Assembly (NCBI GenBank): GCA_013397695.1
Contig: VYZI01000423.1
Location: forward strand, 544,913 to 608,912
Length of the DNA: 64,000 nt
From: Centropus unirufus
Taxonomy: Eukaryota; Chordata; Aves; Cuculiformes; Centropidae
Direction of reading: 5' to 3'
Shown: positions 1-13,700 of the stretch, piece after piece
How the letters are laid out: each line of letters opens with the position of its first letter
How positions within the stretch are numbered: position 1 is the stretch's first letter
Position numbers and translations under genes: made by a program
The notes under the pieces: generated by a model
Told to the model about the DNA's origin: nothing
Databases searched by the model: none
Seen by the model: the letters and a program-made list of their open reading frames with translations, nothing else

Positions 1-3000
1 TTCTTTGAAATGAACCCAAAAAGACCTTCTCAGCTCCCAATTCGGACACTTCAAGTCACTGCTTTACCAACAGATGCTAAAAAAGACACAAAGGTTCCCA
101 AATGCACCTTCCTCAATGGCATAAATTACAGCATTTGTACCAGTTCTTCAGAGATTGGGCTCAGTTTTAGCCCCTGGGATGTTGAGTCTCTACGCGTCTC
201 AAGTTCACAAACCAGCTATGGATCAGGACTGTGATCTTCCAACCCCCCTTGCTTTGAGACCTGCAGAAAACTCTATGATCATGGCTTTCCATTTCAGCTT
301 GCCATGAACAGCTCCCACTCACCCTGCATTGCCCTGCATGCAAAACTCTGTAGGACAAGGTTTTTGGCTCATTCTTTACCTTTTGGTTTAATTCTCAGCA
401 CTGATAGGCATCTGCATGGAGAGAGATGATGGCCATGTCTCAGCCAGGGTCCATTTAGGTGTTTAAGATTTGGACATCAGTGCAATTGGGGAGAATTGAA
501 ATTAGAAAAGAAAGCTTCCATTGTCAGGATAAAGGCTAAGGTCTTCCTTAAAAACCCCAGCCTTTCCAGGATCCCTGCGATTGAGCCTTGCAAGTTCCCA
601 CTCACCTAACCCAGCATTACCTTGCCATGCACCTTTCCTACAGAACACTTGAAAAATGCCTCTCCCAGTCACCTCCAGAGCTCTCACTGCTCTATTCCCA
701 TTTCCCACCCCTACAGGCACAGCCACCCCACCAGAGGTTTCATGTTTTTCCCAACAATAAGAAAACCAGAACAATAGGGCTGAGATTGACCCCACTGACC
801 CAAGACACCTGCCACAGGAGTCTGCTTCCTTTAGAAACTCCTCTGCCACACACAGAGGCAAAGTGGCATTTCATACAGAAAGCCCAGTGGGTGAGTACGG
901 GTTCAAGGGTCTACCAGCCTTTCTGTGCCCTGCGCAGAACCCAATCATCCTGTCTACAAATAAGAGGACTCTGGATGCAGCACCCAGTCCTCCTTCCCTC
1001 TCCCACATTCTCAGCCCTAGAAAATTCATGTCAAGCATCTGTGTCCTGAGTTTGTAGTTTGGGAATTCAGAAACCCTCCTCCTGTCCCTTCTCCCTGTTT
1101 CCTACATCACCCACCTTTCCAAAGCACAAGGGAACCAATTTTGCCCTTTTCCAGCAACCCAAAAGTTTGATAAAAGGTAAAACAAGCATGAAACAATGAA
1201 AAAGGAAAATGCTTCTTTCAACACATGCACTACTAAAACACATGAAAACAGCCCAAACAGCCTATGCATGCCGTTCCAATACTTACAAAGTTTGAATAAA
1301 CACTTAACATTTTGCTTTTGCTTTAAGTTAGTTTGGTTAGTGGCAAAAAGCAACATGTTTGATTTGGAAGAAAAAAAGCAATAAACTAATACTCAAGTCC
1401 ATGGGGAGCAACACATTGCATGTTCTTGGAGACTTGTCATCTGTAAGGAACCCTGGCCAAATGAGCATTGACATTTTCAAAGTTTGCCGCTTGCTGTACA
1501 AATATGAACAGCTCTAAGATGGATCTGAACTGCACCCACTTTGGTCTGAACTGACTAGTTCTGGGCCCGACTACCTGACCTCCTGTACAGGTGGTGCACA
1601 CCTGAGGAACAGCACAGACAGCAACTCCTTCCTGGGGAACCAGATCCACCACAAAGCTCTCCCTCGGGGCTTTGGTTATTGGTTTTCAGTGGTGGGTTTT
1701 TCCCATTAGCAGATCCTGGCAATCAAAAGGTGTATGTTCCAGCAGAACAAAGTGCTACCACAGGTAATCCCACCACTGGCTGGCATCCATATGTCAGTAA
1801 GGAGTACACATTTACCCAAACACGATCTTGTGGTACCTCAGGCTGAATGCTGCTAAGCAGAAATAGTTTGAAGTCTCAACGCAAAATCCTCTGAAGTCCA
1901 TGCAAGAGAAAAAGAGAACTTCCCAACATCAGTGGACTGCAATTTGAAAGAGCAAGGCTTTCAATAAACACTGAAACAACACCTCATGGAATGGGCCAGC
2001 ACTGCTTTGCAGAAACGGGGCCTGGAGTGGCAGAACAGGGGCTGGAAAAACTTTAGCAGAGTGACTGAGGAGCAGGGCTGTGAGTGTGCAGCACTCACAA
2101 ACCACTGGGGGAGGATATTCTGCATTGGCCAGGGCACTGCTGGAGAGCCAGGTACTTTTTAAAGTGACATTTACTATGACACACCTGGCTCTGCTGTGGT
2201 TTGCAGTCCTGGCTTTGAAGAAATGAACCTCAGAAAATAAGGAGCTACCACAGAGTAATTCCTGCTGTGCAGTGGTGATTTGCATGGCCCCAAGATCTCA
2301 GCTACTTTCCTCACCAGCACTGATGTGATGGTGGCTGTGCAAATGCTTCAGGTATCAGAACTTCGCTTTTGATCCAGAGGCTAGGGAGCAAAGGAATGCT
2401 AATCAGAAGGAAAGCAGTTATTCCATCCATTTACAGCATCCTGGCCTTGCCACATGAACAGTGGAACAAGAAGCCAGGAACCAGCCTGAGGTGGCTTGGT
2501 TCATACATTGCTGCCACTTTTCCAGCCAGATGCTAGAGAACAGGGATTACATCTGCTCCGAACACCAGTGACCCTCACCTCAGAGGAACTGAGACAGAGA
2601 ATTGTGACTGAGAAGTCAGGAAGCCCCCCTTGGCATGAAGCCATTTCTTCTTTGAGACATCAGCGTGCAGTCTCTCCTCTCCCTTCTCTCTCCTCCTCTG
2701 CTCCTCCCCGGCTTTCTCCTTCCTGCCAGAGGTTCACACTGGGTGCACTTCATACCCAGGGCCTTGAGGTGCTGCCTGCTGGGGCCAGGGGGGACATGGG
2801 GCTGAGCTGAAGGAGGGAGCGTTAAGCAGAGGGTCACGATAAAGTCAGGGGCACTTCACCTTTGCTCGAGTTCAGGGAAGGAAACTGAGTCGCTGGCAGA
2901 GAAATGAGAAGCTGTCTCCAGAAACGCGGTTCTGCTCCCAAATAACATTTATTTTAGAATTATAACTGGGAGGGTGCCTGTGTCCCACGCTTCCCAGTTA

Positions 3001-4614
3001 CATCACTATGTCACACGACACACAAACAGTTCATGGGGAAGGCAGGGTAACAGACTCCCGTTGTCTGACAGCCATCAGCAGATACATTTGATTCCAGCAA
3101 CCTTTAGTACCTGTAAGGCTGAAAACACATCTCAGGATAAAGCAGTCATCAGGTGAGAGGTTCTCTTGCTTCCTACTGTGGATGTGTTCCCCCTCAGTGG
3201 TGTTGCCTGCTACCCAAAGAGCTACTACACCTACAAACAGGATACGGGCCCTTTCAGCTCAAGGGGAGGTGGAATTGCAGGAACTTTGTGCTTATAAAAT
3301 CAGAGAGAGGGGAGAAGAAGAGGCAGGTGCCTATGTAGCCTGAGAGGACTTAACTGGTCCCTGCAAATGAAACCTGCAGCCATGTGTTTGTCCAGAGAAG
3401 CTTCTGTCAACACCACTTTGGTCTTTAAAATCCTCAAAGTGTTGTTTTTCTGGCTTGTTTTGGGTTGTTTTTTGTTGTTTTTTTTTTTTTGCCTAATCTT
3501 CCCTTTCTCTCTGGAAAAGCCTTACAAAAGGAAAAGAGTTACTCAGACGTACACTGAAACTCTGGATGTGGCAGACATTAAATGTCCCTTGTCAAATATG
3601 TAAGCGTTTCTCTGGTTTTTAGTGAACGTGTTCTGAGGTAGCCTTGTCCCACAAATGAGATCATCTCCTCAGAGCTTTAAAGCCACTTGGGAGATTTCTA
3701 TAAGCATGTAAACAAATATCACAAATCTCCTTGCTACAGATGAAAAGCTGAATCTCTGGAGAAATTCTTCTGGTTTTCTATTCCAGGAAAAAAAACACAT
3801 ACTAATTGGGTGGAAAGTACCTCAAAACTTCCATGTCCAGTAAACAGAAGTGCTGTTTTAAACACACTTTCCTGAACAAGGACTTCAGTGGGCAATGTTC
3901 TCAGAGACACAAGCTCCTCATTTATTTGTCTTGCCTTACTGCTACATGTTTCAACCCAAACGCTAGCTTTTATCCCACGCTTCCATCAGAAAGCAAAGGC
4001 AGAGTAAGAAAAGGAAACTTTTCAGCCTTTAAACAAAAATTTCCAACATACTTGGTCATGAAAACTCACTGGTTACACAGATCTGACTGGTTTAGAGACA
4101 GACAAACCAGGAATGGCTGACCTCTAAACCCCATTTCATGTTGCAGATTAGATTTGGTTTTTCATTTTTCAATAAATTCTAAAAAGACAAAAAAGTATAG
4201 AAGAAGGCTTTGTGGGTATCAGAGGAAGGTTTCCTAAATGATCCACTAACACGATCATCCAGTGACATCCACCTGAAGTCAATTGTTGAATTTCATTAAA
4301 AAAAAAGCCTAGCACAAGGAGAAAGCTCTCCCTTTCACCTGAGGGAGGGCATAAAGCTGGAGGCCTGCCCTGTAACTTTAAAAGGCACCAGGACCCACCT
4401 CTTCCTGAATGTGAACCCTGGCAAAACACCACTGCCTTAACTTCTGACCTGTGCAAAAAGGCATTTTGCTGCCCAAAAGAATGACATATTTAAGAAAGCA
4501 TTCAAGACTTGTGTGGAGGCTGTCGTTTTCATCAGGCTCGTGGCTGGGGTGGGTTTTGCACTGCTGGCCCCGAGCAGAAGACACCTGCCCTGTGCTGGCC
4601 ACAGTGTGACTTAC
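1..4614 (-). other. DVL1: DVL1 intron 11 (partial, runs off window)
   Basis: From the exon 11 donor to the left edge I find no further DVL1 exon. In particular, nothing encodes the conserved SDM...DRMWLKITI entry into the DEP domain on the minus strand. A T-run occurs at about 3478-3490. I see no CR1 fragment, RNA gene or other coding region here. Confidence 0.85.
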
Positions 4615-4764
4615 TTTCCGACTCGGGAATTGAGCTTGTTAGTGAGGAGCTGGTAGATGTGGTGATGCTCATGGAGGGGCTCATACCGTAACGGGGGTAC
4701 GCTCCCGTCATGGCTGTGGTATGAGAGATCCACGCCGCAGGGTCAATTGGCCTCACTGGTTCAG
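4615..4764 (-). CDS. DVL1: DVL1 coding exon 11: post-PDZ linker (last exon in window)
   Basis: The exon completes Ala355, encodes residues 356-404 and gives one base (A) of codon 405. It starts EPVRPIDPAAWISHTTAMTG and continues AYPRYGMSPSMSITTSTSSS, then LTSSIPESE. The RPIDPAAW-SHT block is conserved in all Dishevelleds, and YPRYG agrees with the DVL1 form LPRYG. The Ser/Thr tail precedes the DEP domain. The acceptor is TTTTTCAG and the donor GTAAGT is perfect. Exon 12 should begin two bases into codon 405, probably Arg as in DVL3, beyond the left edge. Confidence 0.96.
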
Positions 4765-7700
4765 CTGAAAAACAAGCAGAAAGGGAGAAAAAGGACAAAT
4801 AGAATCAGATTTAGACCTAGAGGGAGGGTTTTGTTTTTTGAGGGGGTGCGGGTCCTTGCCATTCTGATTGTACAACTGAGGTAATCCCAGTGGGAGGGAA
4901 CAAAAAGCCCTGGGCAGCAGTAGCACCAGCCTGATAGGATAAAGCTCCCAACACTCCTGTTCCTGTAACTGCAGTAGGAATGAAATATTTCCCCTTCTGG
5001 GATGGAAGCTACCAGTGCAGTTAGAATATTTCACTATTATCCCACAGCAAAATGTAGATTCTCATTCTGCTGTGATGTGACGTGCTACCAAAGGCTGCGC
5101 CCCAGCTGATGGGAAGTTCTCTCCCTACTTCTAAAGGGCACTGGATCCAAATTAACCACTTGGACAGAAAGTGAATCTTCTGCCAAAGGTGAATCAGAAC
5201 AGTAACTGCAGAGCTGCGTGTTCACAGAGATAAAGCATCATGGAATCACCCTCTGAGTGCTTTAAGCAGCCATAATGAACATTGTTCAGACTGGAATAGT
5301 CTTGCCAAATAAACAGACGAGGCATAGAGAGCATTAAGAGACTGGTGTCAAGAGGAGGGTGAACTTTACAGTCACAGCTTAACAAAACCACACAGTGAAT
5401 CATTTTTAAAGCTGGGAATAAACCCCATTTTTCCCCATAATCTGGACTTATTTTCTTCAGAATTTTAGAGGCTGTTGTTCCACTCCATTCATTAAAAAAC
5501 AAGAATTATATAGAAAAACTCTGCCTGTGTTGGTTATTCCCTCAAAATATCCCACACATTGTAACCAGCTTGGCCAACAAGAGATTTACCACTGTTTGAC
5601 TTGGATAACAACGGAGGCATCCTGGCTGAACAAAGGACAAACTGATGAATGAGCTCTCCCTTAAATATGTGATTTGGAGGATTTTCCATTTGGTTAGGCT
5701 GTTTTTTGCAAAGAATTCACGGAGTGAGCTCCTGGAGCTCTTATGAGGCTGTGGCATTAACTTCAATAGACAATGCTACCCTCATCTTCCTAGGACGGGT
5801 AAGAGCTGCTTTCAGCACCACACGCAGAGCACTCACCAGCAGGAGGCAGCTCTGTTTGCCACGAGCGCCGACCTTTTACAGCCACTGAAAGGTTTACAAA
5901 GCCCAAAGCTTTAAAACTAGATCATTTTCAAGAGGCTTTATGTATATTAAATGATGGTCGTTGCCTCAAACTTTTAAAGTACTCAGTTTAAAGACGTGTT
6001 CATGCGACAAAATGAGGCTTTTTAACACTTTAGTTACCCCCCGAGGTTGCTATCAAATGCAAGGCTAAGATCAGGTGGAGATGCCCACCAAAAGGATAAG
6101 AGCTTGATCCAAAGCCATTTGAATCAGCTCCTGTGGATTCAGTGCACACGGGAGTCTCAGTCTCTTAAAGCCCTGCCTCCCAGACAATAGGACAAACTTA
6201 GAGGCATGGAACTCGTAGGGAATGTTAGATGCTAAAATACCAAAAATATTGGGAGTGTTTTGGGCTCCCACGTACTCACCCCTGGGGATGGTGAAATAAC
6301 TCCTGGGAGTAGGGTCCCAGCACTTGGCTACTGTTAGGCTGATAGGTCTAGGAAGAAAGAAACCAAGTTAAGGGTGACTTAACTTCCTCAACAGAAGCTG
6401 TAACTGCAACAATGAACTCTTTGAAACGCACTTCATCCTATCCAACAGTTGTCAAGTACATTCCAAGAATGCTTTTGAGATGCTCAGTGAAGCGCTTCCA
6501 GTAAGAACAGTATCAGAATGTGTCTGGTTCTGCACAGATCATGAGCACTACGGGTGAAATCTGTCAACGGATCAGCTCTTGGCATATGAAATTGCTCGCC
6601 CTAAAAACAAATCGTGCTGCTGAAACCAGGCAACTCCTAGTTTTTGTTGGTTTTGGCTGGTATGTTGGAAGCAGTCTCACCCATTCATCACTTACACCGA
6701 GGTCAGAGTTGAGATCAGCATTCACGCTGGTTGCTTACTGAGACCCAACTGTGATTTTTCCAAGGTTTGCCCAAATACCTGGATACCAAGGTTAAGCAGC
6801 AAAGGCTGTTGCAACGTGCTCACCCTGGTTTGGAGACTATTTCCCGTAAAACCCGTACTGCATCATCATTGCTCATGTTCTCAAAATTGACATCGTTCAC
6901 CTGAAACATTGGAAAAAGCAGAGGTCAGGCTTTGCAACAGGGAAAGCGAAGGCATTTTTACTATTTCTTTCCAAATTTATTCGCCTCGAAACTGTTCCCA
7001 TTCTTTTCAGAAGCTGCAGAACTATTGTTTCTCAGAGCACAGCAGCCATCCAGCAGAGTTCACAAAGAATTGCACATTGAAGGGAAAATGGTCTCTGTAG
7101 CACATTCCATGGAATCACAGAATGGTTTGGGTTGGAAGTGACATTAAAGCCCATCCAGTTCCACGCCCTGCTATGGGCAGGGACACCTCCCACTGGATCA
7201 AGTTGCTCAATGCCCCATCCAACCTGGCCTTGAACACCTCCAGGGATGGGGCAGCCACCACTTCCCAGGGCAACCTGGGCCAGGGTCTCCCCATCCTCAC
7301 AGTGAAACATTTCCTCCTAACATCTTATCTCAATCTCCCCTCTCTCAGCTTAAAACCGCTCCCCTTGTCCTATCCCTGCACTCCCTGATAAAGAGCCCCT
7401 CCCCAGCTTTCCTGGAGCCCCTTTCACTGCTAGAAACTGCTCTAAGGTCTCCCTAGAGCCTTCTCTTCTCAAAGTTGGACAACTCCAGCTCTTTCAGCCT
7501 GCGCTCATAGGGCAGGTGCTCCAGCCCTCGCATCATCTTTGTGGCCTCCTCTGGACTCACTCCAACAGGTCCAAGTCCTTCCTGTGCTGAGGACTCCAGA
7601 GCTCCAGGTGAGGTCTCACGAGAGCAGAGCTGCTCACACTTCCGATGCAGCCCAGGATAGAGCTGGCAGATTACATCACATTTCCCTGAGTACTAATGGA

Positions 7701-10700
7701 TTCTGTTACATTTTGTAACAGAGTTTTGTTACATTATGTAACATTCTGTTACATAAAGCCATTTACACCATCCCTGGATCTGGTGGCATGACGGAGCTGA
7801 GCCAACATGGTACAGGCCAGCAGCTTATTTTTATTATGTACACGTATTTTTGGACACGGACCAACCTGAAGAAGCATGTCTCCTGGTTCAATTCGGCCAT
7901 CGGCTGCCACAGCTCCTCCTTTCATAATGGAGCCAATGTAAATGCCACCATCACCCCGGTCATTGCTCTGTCCTACAATGCTGATTCCCAGGAAGTTATA
8001 CTTTTCTGTACAGACAGAATGAGGAGGGTAGGAGAGGGAAGAAAAGCAAACAAAAGTGATTGTATTGATAGCAAAGAGCTAACACCAGGCTGCCTCAGTC
8101 TTGAAAAGTCACTTCTCTCAACACATCAGCTGGGTTGTGTTTAACTTTGTTATCTCAGGTTACCCTGAAACTCTGCTCAAGATACTATTTTCCCCTACAG
8201 AACACTGAAGATTTCCATTCAAAAGCTCAGTAAGAGAAACACCATTGAAAAGACATGTCTACACCTAGAAATTAAGCACCCGATCAGCATTAGGTAATGT
8301 TTTCCCACATGTCAGAGGGGCAGGAAGAATTTGGCGTTACTGAAAGGTGCTGAAGTGCCAGTGACGCACATTTCTGCCTGGGTAAAAAATGAAAAGCATG
8401 AGCAGCAGAAATGCAAACTCACAGTGCCCATCTACTCTTGCTCCTAACGATGTCTGACCCCTTACCACTCCTAGAAACGAGAGCAGAATTCCGGAGCTTG
8501 AAGTTCCATCCTTGCCTGGGCTTCTCAGGAAAAATCTGGCTCTGGTTGTGCAAATGGCTCAGAATCATCCAGGACCAGATCAGGAATCCAGGCAGAGCCA
8601 GCAGAGCAGCAGCTCCCATTCCCACTAGTTCAGCTGGCATCCTTTCAAATCAAAGAACTTCATATTTGCTCTACTGCTGCCCCAATGCACAGTACAGCAT
8701 AAAACTGAAATTCATCATAAAAAACATCACTTTTCCTCTTACCCATGTTGAGGGTGACAGTGATGATATTTAGGGACATGGTCGAATCAGTGATGCTGCT
8801 GAACGATGATGACTGCAAAATACAAGAGAAAATTCTCAAGATTTTAAATGGCACAAAATAAATTTATGAAATATAACCATTGAGGGTCAATTCATTGGGA
8901 ACCGATTAATAGGTTTCTCTTTGGAATGCATCCAGAAACCACTGTGACCTCCCCAAAATTATTCTTCATTTAGAATCCACAAGGAAAAAGAATCTGAATG
9001 CAATCTGTGCTTCATCTAAAGAGTTTTTTACAAGACAAGTTCCTATGTTGAGGTTTCTCAGCTGAACTCTACACAGAATAATTTCTGCTTCCTGGCTGCA
9101 AGACCGGCAGGCAGGTGCTTAGGTACTAAGATGCCCAGTGTAGTGTGAATTATTACATCCACAACTCCTCCCTAATGAGAGAACAACACAGGATCCTTCA
9201 CGAATGGAAAAGACAAACAGTCCCCATAATGAAACACATGAAATGAAATGAAAAACAAATGTGTTTATCAGACATCTTCCAACCTATCACTCCAGTTCTT
9301 GTGATAAAAAACATGCACACTTGTTCTTTAATCTGTGGAGAGTGGTGTTTCTAAGAGAATCCAACAGTTAATTGGATAAGTCATTTGGAGCACCCTCATT
9401 CTGCTGCCATAGGACCAGAAAAGGGCAAGGGATAAAACAGAATGAGAATCTGAGCGATTGATAGCTCGGGTGTGTGACACCAGAGCCACCCCCTGCCCAC
9501 AGCTTCTCCCACAGTGGCTGGGCTTGGAAGAGACAAGAAATGGGATCACCTAACAGTAAGAGGAGAAAGGGAGAGGAATCTTGTCTCTAGTGCTGCAGAG
9601 CTTAAAGCATTACGGGTTTAGTCCAGGAGAGAATGGAGTCACAGGGAGCCTTCCCAAGGAATTCAAGAGGGCACAGCTCTGTTCTGGATCCCTTCCCAAT
9701 TCACACGCTGCACTCTGCACACGCTTCTCACCTCCTTGGAAAATTATGCCGCCACCCTTACCCTGTCAATCTGCCGCATCCTTTGTTTCCTCCTCCTGCG
9801 TTTATGCTTCCGTATGAGCCGGGATGAAGTACTCTGCTCTGTGGAGCTACTCAACCTGAGGAAATGCAGAGCAAACGTCACCTCGGTGAAGCTGGGCAAT
9901 TTGCATTTCTCTGCCCCTTGCCAAAAAAAAAAAAAACAACAACCAAAAACCAAACCAAGGCTGATCCCTATGAATGCAGGAGGGAGGAAATCACATCATC
10001 AGCTGCCTCCCGCTCTGCTTGTGGCTGACCTCCTGCTCAGTGCCGGGCCTCAGCCTCAGAGCACACAGAGGACCAGCTAAACCACAGCAGAGACTGGAGT
10101 AGAATTTACTGGCTCACTCCCTTTTGGGAGGAAGACTGAGCACAACCCTGTCTCAACAGACACGAACCACCCCACTATCAGCACCCAAAGGTCAGAAGCA
10201 GCCGCCTTCCACTGCTTCAGAGGTGGTCCTGGCTTCCAGCCCACAAAAGAAACATGTGCTCTATGAGGGCAGCCCTACATGAAACACTGACGTTCATCTC
10301 TGCTCAGAGAACCAGAACAATCTCTTCATGCTGGTTGCTGTGAAGTCTGCCATGGGGCTATTATTCTCTTCTGCTGCTGCCTACACCAGGGCTCAAATAC
10401 AATGAAGTAGCAATTGATAACAGCCACTTACAACCAGTGAGGAAGGAACAGCAAATGGGATTTCAAAAAGCCCACAGAGGTGGCATTTCAGGACATGGTG
10501 TAGGAGGCACGGTGGTGTTGGGCTGACAGTTGGATTGGATGATATCAGAGGTCTCCTCCAACACCAATAGTTCTATGGTTTACCTTAAAATACTCTGTTA
10601 GTTTTATTTTGTTGTGGTTATTTTTCATGCTGTTCAAAGCTGTAGAAGCCAAATGTGCCAGGTTCTACATACAAGTCCTTGATATCTCCCTAAGAGTTAG

Positions 10701-13700
10701 GAACAGTGGTCACTCTCATTTTACAGACAATGGACTGAGACACAGAAAGACACAAATGGATTTGCCCAAATTAATTTCAGAAGCCTGGAACAAAACGTAG
10801 ATTTGAGAGAAACCAGTGTAACACCAGAGACGTCTCCATTTATTATGTTAAGAATGCAAAGAAATGCTCCATCATTAACCATGCTTAAAAAAAAACCACA
10901 GACAAATAATTGAAGTGGCATGGCCACAAAGCAAACAGTGCCTGCCTTTTTCCCCAGTCTCCACGTCCCTGTCTTCAAAGCTGTTGCCCCATTCAGGAAT
11001 GCTGGAACACCGCACGCGAAACTTGACAGCAGTGACTTCCAAGAGGAGCTCGCTGTCATGAAACTACGAGCTATTACACCAGGAAACCCAGCTTGTGGTC
11101 ACTCGGGGTGATCCAGTGGAGTAAACTGAGCTGAACATCACAGATGGTGGAAATGCTCAGGGCTGTGAGGCTCCTGACGCACTCTTTGGGTTCACAAAAC
11201 TATGTCAGGCATGTTAACCTCGCACGCTCCTTTCTCCCCTCCCAGCAAGGCAAATTAACGTAATGAGCTAAAAGGTGGTACGCACAAAAGATCCAAACTT
11301 TGATAAGTCTGAATCTGTGGAAACAGCTCAAAGCATCTGGTTCTGAGGCTTTATCTTTGCAATGTGGAAAATAAAGAGCCTGGAGAAGAGAAGGCTCCGG
11401 AGAGACCTGACAGTGGCCAGTGCTGACAGGGGCTACAGGAAAGCCAGGGAGAGGCTCTTTATGAGAGCCATGAAACAGCACCAGATCCTAGAATGGTCTG
11501 AGTTGCAAGAGACCTCAAAGCCCATCCAATTCCAACCCCTGCCATGGGCAGAGACACCTCCCAATGGATCAGGGGCTCCAAGCCCCATCCAACCTGGCCT
11601 TCAACACCTCCAGGGATGGGGCAGCCACCGCTGCTCTGGGCAGCCCGGGCCAGGGCCTCCCCACCCTCACAGCAAAACATTTCTCCACAAGATCTCATCT
11701 CAATCTCCCCTCTTTCATCCTCAAAGCATTTCCCCATCTTCCTCTCCCTGCAATCCCTGATCAAGACCCCCTCCTCAGCTTTTCTGGAGCCCCTTTCAGT
11801 ACTGATGCATAGCTTTAATGCTCCTTGCTGGATCATTTATAAACACTGCATATCTCATATCCTAGGAGCATCCGAATACTCAAATCTATTCTAATGAGGA
11901 GTAATATTTTGATCTCTAAAGTATCCCCAGAAATGAGTTTAAGTTATTATCACAATTTGATGAGCAAAACAAGATGGGTTAATTTCAGCTTTTGGGAAAA
12001 AGAAAGTGCAAAGATGGAAAACAAATCTGGAATCATAACTCCCCGTTCCCTGCACCAGGTACTGGCCAAAACCTCAGTGGCCCGGCTAACTGTCAGGCTG
12101 ATACACCCCATGGAAAATATTGTTTAAAAAAATAGTTTCTCCAACCTGCCTTGCCCAAAGGGAGGAAAAAAGGTAACAATTTCTTAAAGAAAGCTCATCC
12201 CCACAGCTTAAAAAGAATTAATGTTAATTTCTTAAATGAGAGTAAATGCAATTAACTTTTTTTTGCAGTGAATTATTTTAGTTACATCGAGCTAAGAATA
12301 CCAATTGCAAGTTGCTGACGGCAATCCTCCAGCTACTGCATATCTGCTGGAGCTTTATTTGCTTAACAGAAGACAGGAACAGACTCTCACTGTACAGTTC
12401 TCCATGAGCTCCCTCCACCAATGTGTCCTCCAAATACTACTACACCCTAAAGTTCCATCCCACTTCGAAAACAAAGGAAAAAAATTATTGCACACTCCCT
12501 ACTTGGAAAGTTCTGGCATGTCCTGTAATATCTGTGAATAAATTAAATCACTGAAACCAAATATGATGCTTTCTTTCTCTCTAATGAAAAGCAACAGAGC
12601 TTCCTCAGATTGCAAACTCCCCAACTCTGCTGCCCTGCTCCAAGGTCAAAATAAACTAAACCAGCATCAAACACGCTGAGAGAAAAGCATCCTCAAGCTG
12701 ACAAGCTCTTCTGCAAGGCAGTAACATCCTTTCCATCTGTTTTCATCTCCCAGTGACCTCCTCCACATCCAATCTCCTTTCCGACACAGGCTCTCACCCC
12801 AGACTTCCTCAGCTGTAATTAAACAGACTTACCTCCTTCAACCTCTCTTTCCCCAGGCAGCCGTCTCCAGCAGATCTGGAGCATGTTTGCTTTTCTCGTT
12901 GCCTGTGTTTGCCTCTAAAGAAAAGTTCTCCCTGCCAGCGCAGCCTCTCATCTGCTTGAGCACATCCGCACCGTAACACACCAGCATACCTCAGAGCATT
13001 CCATGCAGCTGTTCTTCCTGACTGGCTGGCCTGGCAGCTATTCCCTGTGCCAAAAGCTTCTGCCCTAGCCTAGAAAGGAAAAGGCCCGTGCAGCAGCTTC
13101 CAAGAGTCTCTTTCTTCTCAGGGCAGACACAGGAAGCTTGGCTTTATTACGACAGGGAGAGTTAGCTGGGCTCTGGCATAATGGGCTTCAGTGGCTACCC
13201 TGCCCGGGCTAATCCTGCCCTACCGCATATCTTGCTGCCATGATTAATTTATTTACCAGAAACCAAATCAGCTCCAGGGTTGTTGTTGTTTTTGTGGCTT
13301 CAGTTTTTTAGGGAGGGGAGGAAAGTTAGGAGCCCTAAAGGCTTCAGGAAGGCTTGGAGTACACTCAGGTTAAGTGAGTGATCGCGCCAACGTTTTATGC
13401 ACTTGAACACCCAAGTAAGAACAAAGCATCCAGAGGCTCATTTTCTGTATCTCCAGGTGCTGGCAACTTCACTGGAACTGCAAAATAAATTCTCTAAACC
13501 AATTCAGGACCGAATCTTAAACATTCAACCCTTTGCAGTCACCCAGGATGTGAAGGAACTGCTGCTCTTCAACAAGTTTGAAGCTATGACTAAGAGCAAG
13601 ACCAAACAGATCCACTGAGTTCAAGAAGCTACCAGTGTGTTTGTAAACACAACAAATGTGTGAGCATCTCCAGGACTGATTCTTCTTTGCCGTTCCCATT

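Larger units (their letters stand above)
6901..7865 (-). other. DVL1: DVL1 intron 8
   Basis: A 965-base intron that starts with the weak donor GTTGGT. More than half of it is one CR1 fragment (about 7105-7660). Between that and the donor lies an alternating TGTTACA/TGTAACA array at 7704-7753, 112-162 bases into the intron. Confidence 0.92.
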
